Below, one piece after another: positions 1-6,896 of a stretch of DNA of 9,695 bases (position 1 is its first letter; the number at the start of each line of letters is the position of its first letter). The notes beneath the pieces are model-generated. The model had not been told where the DNA came from. It saw only the letters and a list, made by a program, of their open reading frames with translations, and made no database searches. Location of the stretch: NCBI GenBank assembly GCA_964458125.1, contig CAYWHE010000155.1:1-9695 (forward strand). Reading direction: 5' to 3'. Origin of the DNA: CAYWHE01 sp964458125. GTDB lineage: Bacteria > Bacteroidota > Bacteroidia > AKYH767-A > OLB10. The position numbers and the translations under genes were made by a program.

Positions 1-1
1 T

Positions 2-2644
2 ACCGGTTCGAAGAAATTTCTTAGGCTCATCATGGATAACCAATACGAGGAGGCCCTTTCAGAAGCCCGTGACCAGGTGGATGGCGGAGCCCAGGCCATT
101 GATATCAACATGGATGAAGGCATGCTGGATGCCGAGGCCGCCATGACCACCTACCTGCAACTGGTTGCGGCAGAACCTGATATTGCCAGACTTCCCATCG
201 TAATTGACTCTTCTAAATTCCATGTACTGGAAGCGGGCCTGAAGTGCACACAGGGGAAATCCATTGTCAATTCTATTTCGCTTAAAGAAGGGGAGGAAGC
301 ATTTATCCGGCAGGCGGGCTTAATTAAAAAGTATGGTGCTGCGGTTATCGTGATGGCTTTCGATGAAAGGGGCCAGGCTGATACCCTTCAACGCAGAAAG
401 GATATTTGTAAACGGGCTTATGATATTCTGGTTAGCCAGGTACATTTTCATCCCCAGGACATCATCTTCGATCCGAATATTTTTCCGGTGGCAACCGGAA
501 TGGAAGAACACCGGAGGAATGCCCTTGATTATTTTGAAGCCACCCGCTGGATAAAGGCCAATCTGCCTCTGGCCAAGGTTTCGGGAGGGGTCAGCAACGT
601 CAGTTTTTCTTTCAGGGGAAACGATACCGTGCGGGAAGCCATTCATTCAGCCTTCCTCTATCATGCCGTCCGGGCCGGAATGGATATGGGCATTGTCAAT
701 CCCGGCATGCTTCAGGTTTACGATGAGATACACGGGGATCTTTTAGAGCGGGTGGAAGATGTGCTGCTCGACAGGAGGGATGATGCCACTGAGAGACTGC
801 TTGTTTTTGCAGAAACGATTAAAAATAAGGGAAAGGTCATCGTCAGGGATGAAGAGTGGAGAAAGGAAACGGTTCAAAAAAGACTGAGCCATGCATTGGT
901 TAAAGGTATTGTGGATTATATTGAAGCCGACATGGAGGAATGCCGTCAACTTTATCCCCGTGCGCTGGAGGTTATTGAAGGCCCGCTGATGGAAGGCATG
1001 AACATCGTAGGGGACCTGTTTGGCACCGGCAAAATGTTTTTACCACAGGTAGTGAAAAGCGCCAGGGTGATGAAAAAGGCGGTAGCCTACCTGCTTCCTT
1101 TCATGGAAGAAGAAAAGAAAAGGAGCGGGGAGATCATGAAACAGGCCGGAAAAATCCTCATGGCCACCGTGAAGGGTGACGTACATGATATCGGGAAAAA
1201 CATAGTCGGGGTAGTACTGGCCTGCAATAATTATCAGATCATCGACCTGGGGGTGATGGTTTCTGCCGATAGAATCCTGGAGGAAGCCAGAAACCAGGGT
1301 GCTGACATTATCGGCCTGAGCGGGCTGATCACGCCTTCCCTGGATGAGATGGTGCATGTGGCGAAAGAAATGGAACGGAACGGGTTCACCATACCGTTAT
1401 TAATTGGCGGGGCCACCACATCAAAAGTACATACAGCCGTTAAGGTGGCACCAAACTATTCCGGACCCGTGGTGCACGTCAATGATGCTTCCAGATCCGT
1501 ACCTGTTGCCGGCAGCCTGCTCTCTGCCGATCACCGGGATCAGTTTATCCGTGAAACGAATGAGGAAATGGAACGTGTCCGTGAATATAACAGGCAGGCC
1601 CGTTCCTCTCAAAAATTTATCAGCCTGGCCGATGCCAGAAAAAATCCATTCCGTTCCGACGGCTCCTCCGTTCCGGTTAAAGGGCCAAACCAAATGGGAA
1701 ATCAGTTGTTCAGTAATTTCCCCCTGGAAGAAATCGCACGTTATATTGACTGGACACCGTTTTTTCATAGTTGGGAAATGAGTGGATCTTACCCGAAATT
1801 GCTGGAAGATCTTGTGAAGGGAGAGGAGGCTTCGAAACTTTTCCATGATGCGCAAACCATGCTCGGCAGGATCATACGTGAAAAATGGCTGACGGCCAAT
1901 GCTGTAGCTGGTATTTATCCGGCTCTCAGCAGGGGAGATGATATCCTTGTTTATGCTCCCCCATCCGGAAACATGGCTCCGGCAACGTCCAAGCCCATCG
2001 CCACCTTTCATACCCTGCGCCAGCAAACCGGGAAACCTGCCGGTCATTTCAATATCGCCCTGGCGGATTTTGTCTTACCGGAACCAGACCATGTTCCGTC
2101 ACCCAGCCAGGGTAGCACCGGAGATCAGCGTACAGATTATCTAGGGGCCTTTGCCCTGACCACCGGTATAGGGCTCGATAAACATGTGGCCGCTTTCGAG
2201 AAGGATCATGACGATTACAGCGCCATCCTGCTGAAGGCCCTGGCCGACAGGCTGGCGGAAGCATTTGCCGAGTTGCTGCATGAGAAGGTGAGAAAGGAAA
2301 TCTGGGGATATGCACCGGAGGAGGATCTGTCTGTCCAGGAACTGATTAAAGAAAAATATGCCGGCATACGGCCGGCTCCCGGTTATCCCGCACAGCCCGA
2401 TCATACCGAAAAACGAACGCTTTTCTCCTTGCTGGAAGCGGAGAAAAATACCGGAATAACGCTTACGGAAAGCCTGGCCATGGTACCCACGGCTGCCGTT
2501 TGCGGATTGTATTTTGCGCATCCCGGCGCGCATTATTTCGGATTGGGACGGATTCAACGGGATCAGGTGGAAGACTATGCGGCCCGGAAGGGAATGCCGG
2601 TGGAGGTGGTTGAAAAATGGCTTGGAAGCGTGCTGAGTTATTGA
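2..2644 (+). CDS. metH: Cobalamin-dependent methionine synthase, C-terminal part (5' end outside window)
   Basis: Transfers a methyl group from 5-methyltetrahydrofolate via cobalamin to homocysteine, giving methionine and tetrahydrofolate in the cytoplasm. The frame is open to the left edge: ten residues starting TGSKKF precede the Met at base 32 and match the pterin-domain start of E. coli MetH, so that Met is internal. Numbering from it: pterin-binding domain about 1-265 (IDINMDEGMLDAEAA, IDSSK, FDPNIF, GGVSNVSFSFRGND); helical cap about 280-365 (GPLMEGMNIVGDLFG); B12-binding domain about 373-510 with GDVHDIGKN, where H385 is the lower cobalt ligand, plus SGLITPS and GGATTS; activation domain about 565-868 with YIDWTPFF and the AdoMet-binding RPAPGYP at 780-786. 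All modules look intact. The homocysteine-binding domain is not in the window; it may lie upstream in the same protein or, as in some bacteria, be a separate gene. The family call is secure. Confidence 0.97.
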   Translation, partial: TGSKKFLRLIMDNQYEEALSEARDQVDGGAQAIDINMDEGMLDAEAAMTTYLQLVAAEPDIARLPIVIDSSKFHVLEAGLKCTQGKSIVNSISLKEGEEAFIRQAGLIKKYGAAVIVMAFDERGQADTLQRRKDICKRAYDILVSQVHFHPQDIIFDPNIFPVATGMEEHRRNALDYFEATRWIKANLPLAKVSGGVSNVSFSFRGNDTVREAIHSAFLYHAVRAGMDMGIVNPGMLQVYDEIHGDLLERVEDVLLDRRDDATERLLVFAETIKNKGKVIVRDEEWRKETVQKRLSHALVKGIVDYIEADMEECRQLYPRALEVIEGPLMEGMNIVGDLFGTGKMFLPQVVKSARVMKKAVAYLLPFMEEEKKRSGEIMKQAGKILMATVKGDVHDIGKNIVGVVLACNNYQIIDLGVMVSADRILEEARNQGADIIGLSGLITPSLDEMVHVAKEMERNGFTIPLLIGGATTSKVHTAVKVAPNYSGPVVHVNDASRSVPVAGSLLSADHRDQFIRETNEEMERVREYNRQARSSQKFISLADARKNPFRSDGSSVPVKGPNQMGNQLFSNFPLEEIARYIDWTPFFHSWEMSGSYPKLLEDLVKGEEASKLFHDAQTMLGRIIREKWLTANAVAGIYPALSRGDDILVYAPPSGNMAPATSKPIATFHTLRQQTGKPAGHFNIALADFVLPEPDHVPSPSQGSTGDQRTDYLGAFALTTGIGLDKHVAAFEKDHDDYSAILLKALADRLAEAFAELLHEKVRKEIWGYAPEEDLSVQELIKEKYAGIRPAPGYPAQPDHTEKRTLFSLLEAEKNTGITLTESLAMVPTAAVCGLYFAHPGAHYFGLGRIQRDQVEDYAARKGMPVEVVEKWLGSVLSY

Positions 2645-2713
2645 TTTTTTTCAGATTTTAGCAGCTTCGAATCTTATTGGATGATTCCATATTCATTTTA
2701 AAAAATTTAAAAC

Positions 2714-3361
2714 ATGAAAAAAATCGGACTGCTGGGAACCGGTATGGTTGGGCAAACCATCGGCAACAAACTTGTTTCACTGGGCTATGAAGTCATGATG
2801 GGCTCACGGACACGCGATAATGAGAAGGCGCTTCAGTTCGTGAAGAATAACGGTAAAGGTGCATCAAACGGTACGTTTGAAGAGGCCGTCAAATTCGGGG
2901 AATTGATTTTTCTTTGTACGAAGGGCGAAGCCACCCTGGATATTCTGAAATTGGCAGGCCCTGCAAATTTTACAGGCAAGACGGTTGCTGATATCAGCAA
3001 CCCCCTGGATTTTTCGAAGGGCATGCCGCCCTCCCTTTTCATCTGCAATACCAATTCACTTGGCGAAGAGGTTCAAAAAACTTTGCCCGGAGCACATGTC
3101 GTCAAAACCTTGAATATCGTCAACTGCGAGGTGATGGTTCAGCCCGGAAAGTCAGGAGGAAATCCTACCATGTTTATGAGCGGCAACGATGCCGGTGCCA
3201 AGAATAACATCAAGTCGATCTTGAATCAGTTTGGCTGGGAGGATATTATCGATTTGGGTGACATCACCACAGCCCGTGGTACGGAGATGATGCTACCCAT
3301 CTGGCTCCGGACATATATGGCCACCGGCAACGGATATATCGGTTTTAAGATTGTCCGGTAA
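2714..3361 (+). CDS. NADP-binding oxidoreductase, F420_oxidored family
   Basis: A 215-residue Rossmann-fold protein, a normal length for the NADPH:F420-reductase-like (NADP oxidoreductase, coenzyme F420-dependent) family. The dinucleotide-binding loop is G8-T-G-M-V-G13 just after the first strand, and SRTRD at 31-35 fits recognition of the NADP 2'-phosphate. VADISNPLDF at 91-100 and the VVKTLNIVN stretch at 129-137 are typical family positions. There is no signal peptide or membrane segment, so it should be cytoplasmic. The substrate cannot be read from sequence. Despite the family name, true F420 use is unlikely in Bacteroidota, and many members act on other substrates or are uncharacterised. 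The ATG follows an A/T-rich stretch without Shine-Dalgarno, as usual in this phylum. It lies 69 bp after metH on the same strand; co-transcription is possible, but no metabolic link is evident. Confidence 0.88.
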   Translation: MKKIGLLGTGMVGQTIGNKLVSLGYEVMMGSRTRDNEKALQFVKNNGKGASNGTFEEAVKFGELIFLCTKGEATLDILKLAGPANFTGKTVADISNPLDFSKGMPPSLFICNTNSLGEEVQKTLPGAHVVKTLNIVNCEVMVQPGKSGGNPTMFMSGNDAGAKNNIKSILNQFGWEDIIDLGDITTARGTEMMLPIWLRTYMATGNGYIGFKIVR

Positions 3362-3396
3362 AAAAGGAAGCCGCAACGGATTTTGATTGCAGCTTC
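3360..3396 (-). terminator. Intrinsic terminator of the minus-strand operon
   Basis: Read on the minus strand, GAAGCTGCAA (3396-3387) and TTGCGGCTTC (3376-3367) form a 10-bp stem with one G-U wobble and a 10-nt loop. One C and six T residues follow (3366-3360). Read on the plus strand, the wobble becomes a C-A mismatch and the tail is only ATTTCC, so termination should be stronger for minus-strand transcripts. It sits 36 bp after the stop codon of the M23 gene. Its T-tract overlaps the TAA of the convergent oxidoreductase gene. It may also act weakly for that gene. Confidence 0.7.
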
Positions 3397-3432
3397 ATTT
3401 CCTCTGCAGGTACTATTTTTGAAGGCGAGGGT

Positions 3433-5142
3433 TTAATGTTTCACCACGAGCGTACAGGATATGCTGCCGGATGGGCTGCTTAATTTAACCTGGTAAACAC
3501 CGACTGTCAGTGTTTCTGTGCTGACATTCACCTGATGCGTTCCTTCCGGAAAATAATTTTCTTCCAGTACCTGTCTGACCAGTCTTCCTGAAATATCATA
3601 TATGCTGATAGTTACCGACTCGCCTGCAGGGAGGTGGAATTCAATCCGGCTTTCCCGGTCCGCCAGCGTCGGAAGCGCCTGAAGGGTGGCAGGTAATGTT
3701 GACAAGTTTCCGCCGTTTTCGCTTTCCCGCACGCCGCCTGCCATGCAGTCGTTAATGCGTGCCGTAAACGTGCAACCCGCTGCAGCCCTGAATCCCGGAT
3801 CGGCCCGTATAAAGGATTCGGCTTCATACCAGATTTGATTGGATAATGAGCCGCTGATCATGCTGGTTGACGTAATGCTGCTGCCACTCAGGTATCCCTT
3901 TTTTCCTGTGGAAGTTCCTCCCAGGTTATAAGCCCCCGGACAACCCACCGTAAAATAATGCACCGCCGTTTTACCGGAATAGTTCACGGACATTTTATAA
4001 GTGCCGGCAGCCGAGGGGAGGAGCAGTGTGGAATGGTAATACCCGGCCGGACTAAAGGACCCGGTGTTGGTGAAAGTTACCGCGGACAGCTGGCTCCCGG
4101 CGGGATCGGTGACCGTCATGGCGACCATAAGACCCGGTATGATATCACGCAGGTGAATTTCAAATCTGGCAATCTCGCCCGGATTAAAATGATTCCGGAT
4201 GGTGAGCGGTTCCGGATCGGGACAGTTGGAAGCGGGAACCGGTCCTGAAAGCGTCATCAATCGCAGAATACCGGGATTGTAATAGGGAAGCTGGTTTTTC
4301 CACAGGCTGGTGCTGATGCCGGGGTTGCAGGCGCCGGCCCAGGGATCGACCACATTGTACAACTGGTCCTGTACTTCAAAATGAAGGTGCGGGTTGGTAG
4401 AGCTTCCTGAACTGCCAACCAGGCCTAAGTATTCGCCTTCTTCCACCATTTCGTTTATGGCACGCGTGGTAACGCTTCCTGATTTCATATGGTAGTAAAT
4501 GGCGAAGGATCCGTCGCTGTGCAGGATGGTGACATAATTCGGATTGCCGCCACCAAAAAGGCAATTACGGTCGAAGTTGTTGTCGTCCTTGTCGACTATT
4601 TGTCCGGGCGCCGCTGATACCACCTGAACGAACATGGAATCCATCATGCTCCAGTAATAGGGTCCGATGCAAATATCAGTTCCTGTATGATCGTAACCGC
4701 TGGGTTTATCGTACGTTCTGTCTCCGCAATTATAGTCCTGCAGAGGGCCTGTTGCGGGATCATGATCGATGTAGTTCTGGATGTAGAAATATTCGTTGTC
4801 GTAAAAATTGGAATTATAGGTCAGCGGCCAGGCAAAGGTTTGGGTGACCGTAGCGGTTTGCGGCGGGTTTGTAAAAAGACTTCCCTCGGCCCGCATCCGG
4901 CTGATATTGGCCATAGCCCTGCTTTTTAAAATATCCCGCATTTCTTTCGTAAGGCAGGGCACGGGATCAGGTGGGGTGGTTACGGTAACACCCTGGCTAC
5001 TGTGGTACATTTCCTGTGCACAGGCCGGAATGACGGGTAGCTGTATAAGTAGGGTCATCACCATGGTAAAAAAAGGTGCCCTTAATGTAATATGAGTGCT
5101 TTGGTTGATCTTCATGGTTGATTTTTTTACCTGTTTATTCAT
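3433..5142 (-). CDS. Secreted M23-family zinc metallopeptidase with T9SS type A sorting domain
   Basis: Probably a cell-surface or released endopeptidase; M23 enzymes usually cut peptidoglycan cross-bridges or glycine-rich peptides. It begins with a hydrophobic signal segment (about 20-42, ending PACAQ). The M23/LytM domain spans about 145-270 with all key residues present: H152 and D156 in HTGTD, catalytic H218 in YYHM, and H252/H254 in NPHLHFEV. A beta-rich, Ig-like region covers about 300-400. A PGFRAAAGCTFTARI segment (449-463) resembles the short module often seen just before sorting domains. The last 70 residues (SRIEFHLPAG, SIYDISGRLV, GVYQVKL, end at VVKH) are a T9SS type A C-terminal domain, predicting Sec export, outer-membrane crossing by type IX secretion and removal or anchoring of this tail. 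The start is uncertain: Met10 (base 5115) gives a more typical signal peptide and is preceded by an A-rich tract. The gene lies 17 bp after the tail-fibre-like gene, so it is probably co-transcribed. The exact substrate is unknown. Confidence 0.92.
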   Translation of the reverse strand: MNKQVKKSTMKINQSTHITLRAPFFTMVMTLLIQLPVIPACAQEMYHSSQGVTVTTPPDPVPCLTKEMRDILKSRAMANISRMRAEGSLFTNPPQTATVTQTFAWPLTYNSNFYDNEYFYIQNYIDHDPATGPLQDYNCGDRTYDKPSGYDHTGTDICIGPYYWSMMDSMFVQVVSAAPGQIVDKDDNNFDRNCLFGGGNPNYVTILHSDGSFAIYYHMKSGSVTTRAINEMVEEGEYLGLVGSSGSSTNPHLHFEVQDQLYNVVDPWAGACNPGISTSLWKNQLPYYNPGILRLMTLSGPVPASNCPDPEPLTIRNHFNPGEIARFEIHLRDIIPGLMVAMTVTDPAGSQLSAVTFTNTGSFSPAGYYHSTLLLPSAAGTYKMSVNYSGKTAVHYFTVGCPGAYNLGGTSTGKKGYLSGSSITSTSMISGSLSNQIWYEAESFIRADPGFRAAAGCTFTARINDCMAGGVRESENGGNLSTLPATLQALPTLADRESRIEFHLPAGESVTISIYDISGRLVRQVLEENYFPEGTHQVNVSTETLTVGVYQVKLSSPSGSISCTLVVKH

Positions 5143-5159
5143 ATAATAACAGCAGGTGA

Positions 5160-6776
5160 TTATCTGGACTGGCAGGCATCAAGTTGATCCTGCAGAGCCT
5201 CCTGCTGATTTTTCAACTGGATCACATAGAGGGTCAGCTCTTCAATTTTTTGCATCATTTTCGACTGCATATCACCCAGGGATACGCCGGATTTTTCAAG
5301 TTCTGCAGCGGGCGGGATGTTGGGAAGATGACCGTTCGTCCGTATGAATGAATGAATCTCCTCCAGACTTTTCAGCTCGTAGGAAGGGCTAAATACATAA
5401 TCGGGCCAAGCTGCATTCAGTTGTACTTTCAGTTCTTCACAGATGATCTTGCCGTTGACGCTTAATTTATAACCGGTAGCCGCCGTACTGGTATTGATCA
5501 TGACATCGCCATCCTTGTTGATGGTCAGGTTGCCCCCCGGAGAGTTAAGCGATACTTTACCGGTGGTGTTACCTGTGGAAATACCAATAAGCAAATCGTT
5601 CCCGCTGTTCTGGATAAAGGATTTGGCCACATTGCTGCTATTGTAAAACTGGATATAATTATTTGTTCCGATCAGGTCAATGGCTGCGCCACCGCCGTTG
5701 ATGCTCAGTTTGGCTCCCGGGTTGCTGGTGCCAATGCCCACATTTCCATTGTTCAGGATGGTCATTTTGGGTCCCGAGTTCAGGTAGAAATAAAGGTTTC
5801 CTGACGCATTCGCGCCCGTGGTACCGATATTCATATGGCTGTTGTCGCATTGAATAAATGCTTTCTCCACGCTGTTGTTATGAAAGGTCAGGTAGGGCGA
5901 AGCCGCATCGAGGCGCATCAGTTCGCCTGTTCCTTTTAAGTGCAGGCGGCAGGAAGGGGAAGCGGTGCCAATGGCCACATTGCCGGAACTGTTGACGATC
6001 AGTTTCGTGCTGCCGTTAACCATGACTTTGAAAGGTGAGGTTCCGGTTGGCGCATTCACCGTGAGTGTTGAAGTCGGGGACTCCGTGCCAATACCCACCT
6101 TGTCGGAAAAATAGCCGCGACCTTTGAAATAACCTGCATAATCACTGCTGCCGGTTGCATAACCGTATATGCCAAAATTTTTATAATTGCCGGTGGCAAT
6201 TCCATACACTGCAATATTCTTATCATCTATGGTTTGGGTTCCGGAAACATTTCCATTGGCTATACCATAAATACCGTAGTGTGTTCCTCCGGCATTGGTG
6301 TTCCTGTTCCATCCCAGCACCCCGGCACCAAAGTCATTATCATCCTCTTTCACACCCATCACGCCAATGTAATTCAGGGTAGATGGAATATTCCCGATAA
6401 GCACATTGCCGCTGCTGTAAAGTGTACCCATGTAACCATTGGCATGGGTGGTGAAGTTGATGCTGCCTTCAATAAACCTTCCTTTAATGGAGGAATATAT
6501 TTCTCCCTGATTGATGAGGGCCGGTTTACTACCGGAAACATACAACCTGTTTAAGGTGACAGGAGTCACGCCAATGCCCGTTTCGCCATTGGCTGAAATG
6601 GTTACCCTGACGGTATTGGCCGTGCGGATTTTAAGATCGGTGTTATCCGTTGTTCCCAGGAAATTGGCGGTGGTGAGACCTGCATTTCCGGTTATGGACC
6701 AGGATTGTCCGGTTACCCGGTAGTTACCGGAAATCAACAGGATGGCAGTCAGCAGGAGTGGAAGACTTGTTTTCAT
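5160..6776 (-). CDS. Exported tail-fibre-like repeat protein with chaperone-like C-terminal region
   Basis: A 538-residue exported protein of a type common in Bacteroidota and often labelled tail fibre domain-containing; its role is unknown. A signal peptide spans about 1-23 (LPLLLTAILLISG, then VTGQS). The body is beta-rich, with five spaced repeats of a (N/K)VGIGTxxPxxxLxVxG unit at about 66-80, 227-240, 267-280, 346-359 and 423-440, the first and last degenerate. A glycine/tyrosine-rich section with GIYG, AVYGIATGN, GIYGYATG and YAGYFKG motifs covers 168-219. The C-terminal part (448-538) has the conserved WPDYVF, YELKSLEEI and HLPNIPPAAEL motifs, then a predicted coiled coil (505-535). 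This tail resembles intramolecular chaperone regions of trimeric fibres, suggesting trimer formation. There is no T9SS sorting domain and no lipobox, so its attachment to the surface is unexplained. It is the first gene of the probable operon with the M23 peptidase and is divergent from the histidine kinase. Confidence 0.88.
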   Translation of the reverse strand: MKTSLPLLLTAILLISGNYRVTGQSWSITGNAGLTTANFLGTTDNTDLKIRTANTVRVTISANGETGIGVTPVTLNRLYVSGSKPALINQGEIYSSIKGRFIEGSINFTTHANGYMGTLYSSGNVLIGNIPSTLNYIGVMGVKEDDNDFGAGVLGWNRNTNAGGTHYGIYGIANGNVSGTQTIDDKNIAVYGIATGNYKNFGIYGYATGSSDYAGYFKGRGYFSDKVGIGTESPTSTLTVNAPTGTSPFKVMVNGSTKLIVNSSGNVAIGTASPSCRLHLKGTGELMRLDAASPYLTFHNNSVEKAFIQCDNSHMNIGTTGANASGNLYFYLNSGPKMTILNNGNVGIGTSNPGAKLSINGGGAAIDLIGTNNYIQFYNSSNVAKSFIQNSGNDLLIGISTGNTTGKVSLNSPGGNLTINKDGDVMINTSTAATGYKLSVNGKIICEELKVQLNAAWPDYVFSPSYELKSLEEIHSFIRTNGHLPNIPPAAELEKSGVSLGDMQSKMMQKIEELTLYVIQLKNQQEALQDQLDACQSR

Positions 6777-6792
6777 CGGTGTGTTTTTTTTT

Positions 6793-6800
6793 CAATAGTA
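6793..6800 (-). promoter_or_regulatory. Candidate -7 box for the tail-fibre/M23 operon
   Basis: The minus strand reads TACTATTG here, matching five of the six fixed bases of the Bacteroidota -7 consensus TAnnTTTG. It lies 16 bp upstream of the ATG at 6776, with a nine-base A tract in between. No clear -33 TTG box is seen at the expected distance, so this is a weak call based on position and partial match. Confidence 0.35.
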
Positions 6801-6813
6801 CAGGCTTTTAACC

Positions 6814-6861
6814 GGGGAACGGGAAGTTATTGAGTAAACGGCAGGGTTGATTAGTGAACGG
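6814..6861. repeat. Three phased direct repeats with core RAACGG in the divergent promoter region
   Basis: Three nine-base units, GGGGAACGG (6814-6822), AGTAAACGG (6833-6841) and AGTGAACGG (6853-6861), share the core RAACGG and start 19 and 20 bp apart, about two helical turns. The second and third match at 8 of 9 bases. The outer copies lie near the expected -33 positions of the two divergent promoter candidates, which would suit a shared operator. The spacing and sequence are read directly; the regulatory role is inference. Confidence 0.4.
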
Positions 6862-6879
6862 TCATCACAGTCAAAACCC

Positions 6880-6887
6880 TATCTTTG
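6880..6887 (+). promoter_or_regulatory. Candidate -7 box for the hybrid kinase gene
   Basis: TATCTTTG is a perfect match to the Bacteroidota sigma-ABfr -7 consensus TAnnTTTG. It ends 9 bp before the ATG at 6897, so the transcript would have a leader of only a few bases. No convincing -33 TTG is present at 19-21 bp upstream; that position is occupied by a direct-repeat unit instead. Confidence 0.5.
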
Positions 6888-6896
6888 CTGGCGGAG

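Noticed and set aside
1421..2047. A 208-codon open frame on the minus strand within metH
   Set aside because: It lies wholly antisense to a strongly conserved coding region, and its translation shows no recognisable motif; it is a shadow of metH codon use.
2669..2687. Small hairpin GAATC/GATTC after metH
   Set aside because: The stem is only 5 bp with a 9-nt loop and no following T-tract; too weak to call a terminator.
2714..3361. True F420-dependent reductase
   Set aside because: Only the family-level NADP-binding features are visible, and coenzyme F420 is not expected in Bacteroidota; the specific function is therefore not assigned.
5160..6776. Remnant prophage suggested by the tail-fibre-like gene
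   Set aside because: The protein has a bacterial signal peptide, the repeats are typical of Bacteroidota surface proteins, and no other phage gene is present in the window.
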